A stretch of DNA of 64,000 nt from Macrococcoides epidermidis (lineage in GTDB: Bacteria; Bacillota; Bacilli; Staphylococcales; Staphylococcaceae). Numbering within the stretch: the first letter of the stretch is position 1; each line of letters starts with the position of its first letter. The translations under genes and the position numbers were made by a program. The stretch lies in the NCBI RefSeq assembly GCF_042659445.1, contig NZ_JBHSSR010000009.1, one strand, 5' to 3'. The notes under the pieces were generated by a model. That model was not told where the DNA came from. It saw only the letters and a list, made by a program, of their open reading frames with translations, and made no database searches. This document shows, in pieces, positions 60,734 through 64,000 of the stretch.

Positions 60734-60749
60734 TGTAATGCTCCTTTAC

Positions 60750-60783
60750 AGAAAAAGCTAAACTCATCAATTGAGTTTAGCTT
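60750..60783 (-). terminator. Hairpin between phnD and phnC
   Basis: AAGCTAAACTCA (60755-60766) pairs perfectly with TGAGTTTAGCTT (60772-60783). On the minus strand it is followed by TTTTTC. It probably stops most transcripts after phnD, with partial read-through to phnC-phnE-phnE. Confidence 0.8.
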
Positions 60784-60811
60784 AATTTAATTATTCAAAT
60801 TAAAGAAGGGG

Positions 60812-61741
60812 TTATTCTTTAACTTTTTTGTCGTACTCACGGATGATATCAAATTTAGAATCATCAGACTTCACATAACCTTCATGAGAATACACTTCAC
60901 GAATGATTTTTTGACCTTCTTTATCTTTACCGATTTTGATGAAAGCATCTGTTAATTTCTTCTTCCACTCATCCGTCATATCTGAGCGAGCAGAGATTGT
61001 GTCATTCGGGATCTTTTCTGTGTACTTAACGATTTTAGTATCTTTAAATACGTTAGGTTGATCACCTTTTACGATATTACGTGCATCCTGGAAAGTTACT
61101 GCAACATCGACATCATCATTTAATAAAGAGATAACAGCTTGATCGTGTCCTTTAACTGTTGTAACTTCCATATCTTTTAGTGGATCGATATTTTCTTTCT
61201 TTAAATCAACTGCCGGGAAAACGTAACCTGCTGTTGAAGTTACATCCTGCATGGCAATTTTCTTGCCTTTCATATCTTTTAAGCTTTTAATATCAGAATC
61301 TTTTTTAACGATAAATTGAGATTTGTAGAAATCTACTAATTCTTTTGTCGGTGTACCGTCATCATTTACACCATAACGTTGTGCTTGTAATAATACCTCC
61401 GCTGCTTTTTGATCATGTGCTAATACATAAGCTGTTGGAGGTAAGAAGCCAACATCGACTTTTTTTGACTTCATTGCTTCAACGATTGTGTTGTAGTTAG
61501 TAGAAACTGAAACTTCTACTGGAATACCAATTTCTTTTTTAAGTAATTTTTCTAAAGGTTTTGCTTTTGCTTCTAATGTTTCAGCATTTTGAGAAGGAAC
61601 GAACTGAACTGTTAATTTTTCAGGTGTGTAACCTTTACTCGCTTCTTTGCTATTCTCAGCTGTCTTTTCTCCACCACATGCACCTAGTACTGTTGCTACT
61701 AAAATTACAGGAACAGCTGTCTTTAATGTGTTTGTGAACAT
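60812..61741 (-). CDS. phnD: Phosphonate-type substrate-binding lipoprotein PhnD
   Basis: The 309-residue protein has a lipoprotein signal peptide with lipobox LGAC (Cys22), so it is tethered to the outer face of the membrane. The mature part is PhnD-like: LTVQFVPSQNAETLEAKAKPLEKLLKKEIG, FLPPTAYVLAHDQ, TSTAGYVFPA, VAVTFQDARNIV and KIPNDTISAR. It captures a phosphonate, phosphite or similar ligand and delivers it to PhnE. It is close to the gene just upstream (61879-62766). PhoP-like boxes lie before it. Confidence 0.92.
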   Translation of the reverse strand: MFTNTLKTAVPVILVATVLGACGGEKTAENSKEASKGYTPEKLTVQFVPSQNAETLEAKAKPLEKLLKKEIGIPVEVSVSTNYNTIVEAMKSKKVDVGFLPPTAYVLAHDQKAAEVLLQAQRYGVNDDGTPTKELVDFYKSQFIVKKDSDIKSLKDMKGKKIAMQDVTSTAGYVFPAVDLKKENIDPLKDMEVTTVKGHDQAVISLLNDDVDVAVTFQDARNIVKGDQPNVFKDTKIVKYTEKIPNDTISARSDMTDEWKKKLTDAFIKIGKDKEGQKIIREVYSHEGYVKSDDSKFDIIREYDKKVKE

Positions 61742-61812
61742 AGTTTTAAAGCTCCTTTGAAATTTTGTTTTTAACTACAGTACTAATATTAGCAAAAATG
61801 AGAAAAGAGAAC

Positions 61813-61850
61813 AGTTAAGTTTTTGTTAATCCATTTACACTAAATTAACA
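61813..61850. promoter_or_regulatory. Candidate PhoP boxes upstream of phnD
   Basis: On the minus strand TTAACA and TTAACT (61824-61829 and 61813-61818) are spaced by 5 bases. On the plus strand TTTACA and TTAACA (61834-61839 and 61845-61850) are also spaced by 5. Direct TTAACA-like repeats with 5-base spacing match the Gram-positive Pho box and suit a phosphorus-source transporter. Confidence 0.45.
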
Positions 61851-61878
61851 AAACATATATTTTTTACATACATAAATA

Positions 61879-62766
61879 TTATTCCTTACTTTGTGCCTTA
61901 ACATATTTTCGAATTGTGTCGTACGACTTATCATTCGTTGGTGCATATCCATCATGAGAATATATTTCTTTAATAATTTTTTTAGATGCTTTATCTTTTG
62001 AAAGTTTGATAAATGCACCTTTAATATCTTCTTTTAATTTTTTATCTAAATCAGCTTGCACTGATATCGTATCATTTGGAATTTTTTTCGTTACAGCAAT
62101 GATACGTGTTTCTTTTTTAACACGAGGATAGTCTTTCTCTAAATAATCACGCGCATCCTGGAAAGTTGCTGCGACATCCACTTCGTTATTGATAAGTGCA
62201 GTAATTGCTTTATCATGACCTTTTACCATCACTGTTTTTAAATCTTTTTCGATATCTATGCCTTTATCTTGTAATAATCCAACTGGATAAAGATAACCTG
62301 ATGTTGAAGTAGATTCCTGTAATGCGATGCGTTTATTTTTGATATCTTCAATATTCTTGATTTTACTATCACGATTAACAACAAATTGCCCTCTGTAATA
62401 GTCTGTAACTGATTTTTTACCATTTACTTCAGTTTCGTGGAGTGATTTTAGAATCACATCTGCAGCGCCCTGGTCGTGAGCCATAACATATGCAGTAGGT
62501 GGTAAGAAAGCAACATCAGCTTGTTTAGAACGCATTGCTTCTACTATAGTATTATAGCTTGTGGCGATCGATACTTTTACAGGCATATTCAGTTCTTTAG
62601 ATAGTAGTTTACCTAACGGCTTTGCTTTTGCTTCCAAAGTTTCGGCATTTTGAGAAGGTACAAACTGAACCTTTAATGTTTTTGGGTGATAGGTTTCTTG
62701 CGTTTCGTTGTTACTACATCCAAATAGGACTAAAATAAGTAACGGTAATAATAAATATTTTTTCAT
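61879..62766 (-). CDS. Second PhnD-like substrate-binding lipoprotein
   Basis: The 295-residue protein has lipobox LFGC (Cys17) and is clearly a paralogue of the downstream phnD. It shares LKVQFVPSQNAETLEAKAKPLGKLL, FLPPTAYVMAHDQGAADV, STSGYLYPVGLL, DVAATFQDARDYLEK and KIPNDTISVQ. The two genes look like a tandem duplication that has since diverged. Both could feed the same PhnE permeases with different ligands. It is divergent from the patatin-like gene; the 129-base gap between them is AT-rich. Confidence 0.9.
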   Translation of the reverse strand: MKKYLLLPLLILVLFGCSNNETQETYHPKTLKVQFVPSQNAETLEAKAKPLGKLLSKELNMPVKVSIATSYNTIVEAMRSKQADVAFLPPTAYVMAHDQGAADVILKSLHETEVNGKKSVTDYYRGQFVVNRDSKIKNIEDIKNKRIALQESTSTSGYLYPVGLLQDKGIDIEKDLKTVMVKGHDKAITALINNEVDVAATFQDARDYLEKDYPRVKKETRIIAVTKKIPNDTISVQADLDKKLKEDIKGAFIKLSKDKASKKIIKEIYSHDGYAPTNDKSYDTIRKYVKAQSKE

Positions 62767-62895
62767 TGATTTGCTCCTCGAGTTTAATTGATATATTTTT
62801 ATTGCTATTTTAATGTATTAGAAAATTGTTGCTTCTACAATAAGAAATTTTCTATATAGCCTGTTATAATTATTAAATATAATGAGGTGAATAAA

Positions 62896-63747
62896 ATGAC
62901 AACTGGATTAGTATTAGAAGGCGGCGGTATGAGAGGGATATATACTGCAGGAGTATTAGACTGTTTTTTAGAACATGATATTCATTTTAATTATGTAATC
63001 GGTGTTTCAGCTGGGGGAAACATGGCAGCATCTTATCTTTCTAAACAGAAAGGAAGAAATAAGAAAGTATCTTTAGAGTTTTTAGATGATAAACGTTACT
63101 TATCTTTTTCTAACTATATAAAGAATAAAGAGATGTTTGGAATGGATTTTATCTTTGATGAAATCCCGAGAGAGCATGTGCCGTTTAATATGGAAGACTT
63201 TCTTCAATATAAAGGCGAATATGTCATTGCGTGCACAAACTGTGAAACAGGAGAAACGGAATACTTTAATAAAGCATATTTAAAGAAAGACTTAATGACG
63301 ATTCTGCGTGCATCAAGTTCATTACCGCTAATGGCACCCATTGTAGAATACGATGGTAAGAAGCTACTGGATGGTGGTGTTACAGACCCGATACCTTTAA
63401 GAAAAGCACAACGTGATGGCATGATCAATAATGTTGTTGTACTTACGAGACCGAAAGGATATATAAAACGTTCGAGTCGACTTTCTAAATACTTTAAAGT
63501 GAAAGGTTATAAGAAAGTAGATGAGGCGATGCAAAAACGTCCTGCAGTTTATAATGAAACACTGCAATATGTCGATAACCAGGAAAAGAATGGTCATGCA
63601 ATTGTAATTCGTCCATCTAAAGATTTAAAAGTTGATCGTATGGAAAAGAATCGAGATAAGCTTTCAGCAATGTATGATTTAGGTTATCAAGATGCTTTAG
63701 AACAACTGCCGAAGATAAAAGAATGGCTTAATACAAAAGAAAATTAA
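62896..63747 (+). CDS. Patatin-like phospholipase
   Basis: The 283-residue protein has the patatin catalytic set: oxyanion-hole GGGMRGIYTAG near residue 10, nucleophile-elbow GVSAGG near 37 and the DGG triplet with catalytic Asp (KKLLDGGVTDPIPL) near 157. These enzymes hydrolyse acyl lipids. No signal peptide is present. The ATG 62896 follows AGGTG by 6 bases; a GTG nine bases earlier overlaps the ribosome site. It is the last protein gene before the rRNA operon. Confidence 0.9.
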   Translation: MTTGLVLEGGGMRGIYTAGVLDCFLEHDIHFNYVIGVSAGGNMAASYLSKQKGRNKKVSLEFLDDKRYLSFSNYIKNKEMFGMDFIFDEIPREHVPFNMEDFLQYKGEYVIACTNCETGETEYFNKAYLKKDLMTILRASSSLPLMAPIVEYDGKKLLDGGVTDPIPLRKAQRDGMINNVVVLTRPKGYIKRSSRLSKYFKVKGYKKVDEAMQKRPAVYNETLQYVDNQEKNGHAIVIRPSKDLKVDRMEKNRDKLSAMYDLGYQDALEQLPKIKEWLNTKEN

Positions 63748-63787
63748 AAAAAGTTTAAAAAAAGCAGCAAAAGTGTAATTTTTATGC

Positions 63788-63923
63788 TTGTTATAGTGTT
63801 TGAAACCCTGTATAGTTATATCTTGTCCGGTAGAGATAACTCATACGGGGCAAGCACTTCGAAAGACAACAAAAAAACTTTTTTAAAAAAGTTGTTGACT
63901 TTCAAAACACAAGAGAGTATAAT
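63788..63923 (+). promoter_or_regulatory. Tandem rRNA operon promoters P1 and P2
   Basis: P1 has TTGTTA (63788-63793) and TATAGT (63811-63816), and P2 has TTGACT (63895-63900) and a consensus TATAAT (63918-63923), both with 17-base spacers. An 18-bp palindrome, AACTTTTTTAAAAAAGTT (63876-63893), sits just before the P2 -35 like an UP element. The tail to 64000 contains TTGAAAACTGAATGAC, typical of staphylococcal pre-16S leader or spacer sequence, so a 16S gene should follow outside the window. Confidence 0.8.
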
Positions 63924-64000
63924 TAAATCTTGTGAGACAGAAAGACAAACACAATGAACATTGAAAACTGAATGACAATATGTCAACGTTAATTCCAATA

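Noticed and set aside
63816..63860. CTTGTCC/GGGGCAAG stem downstream of rRNA P1 as a terminator of the patatin gene
   Set aside because: The loop is long, there is no T run, and it lies between the two rRNA promoters, so it is more likely part of the P1 leader.
1..64000. Search by eye for parS, CRISPR arrays, insertion sequences, att sites and prophage genes
   Set aside because: No clear parS sequence, spaced direct-repeat array, transposase or integrase was seen. Reading by eye could miss a degenerate parS.

Overview
This is the chromosomal replication-origin region of a low-GC Gram-positive coccus of the family Staphylococcaceae. Protein sequences (GyrA, GyrB, SSB, L34, RecF) are close to Staphylococcus, but several gene neighbourhoods differ from Staphylococcus aureus. 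The compact joining of origin genes to the xpt-guaA, tre and dnaX-recR blocks suggests a Macrococcus-like genome. That species-level guess is inference from recalled gene order; no search was run. No insertion sequence, prophage, integrase or CRISPR array was seen.

Layout. Left of the origin, genes lie mostly on the minus strand, co-directional with a fork leaving oriC: purA (cut by the window edge), dnaB-rplI-gdpP-yybS, a YceI-family gene, serS behind a T-box leader, nnrD (plus strand), the acetoin genes alsS-alsD, then gyrA-gyrB-recF-yaaA. Next comes an unusual 3.7 kb block: a BdbC/BdbD disulfide-oxidation pair and a two-gene ABC exporter. It separates yaaA-recF-gyrBA from dnaN-dnaA. The origin is bipartite: a cluster of DnaA boxes upstream of dnaA, and an AT-rich unwinding region with a DnaA-trio between dnaA and dnaN. 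Right of the origin, on the plus strand, are rpmH, rnpA, jag, mnmE, mnmG, rsmG, noc, soj, spo0J, an MscS channel, a DUF951 gene, ychF, a small hypothetical gene and rpsF-ssb-rpsR. They encode RNA processing, tRNA modification, chromosome segregation and ribosome functions.

From 37 kb the window is more accessory: a YfbU-family gene, a GNAT acetyltransferase, a sigma-B-type stress gene, the guanine-riboswitch operon xpt-pbuX-guaB-guaA, small secreted or membrane peptides, tRNA-Ser(UGA), a muropeptide-recycling pair (ykfB-ykfC) facing a class A beta-lactamase-like hydrolase, the trehalose operon treP-treC-treR, the SRP RNA gene, a secreted Ig-like protein, dnaX-ebfC-recR, a phosphonate-type ABC transporter with two tandem binding proteins, a patatin-like phospholipase, and the tandem promoters and leader of an rRNA operon that runs off the right edge.

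The most notable points are an apparent one-base frameshift in the A-tract near the start of rnpA, the BdbCD/ABC block inside the normally continuous dnaA-gyrA cluster, several strong palindromes over promoters, the tandem PhnD paralogues, and the uncharacterised secreted proteins. I did not find a convincing wholly new multi-gene system.
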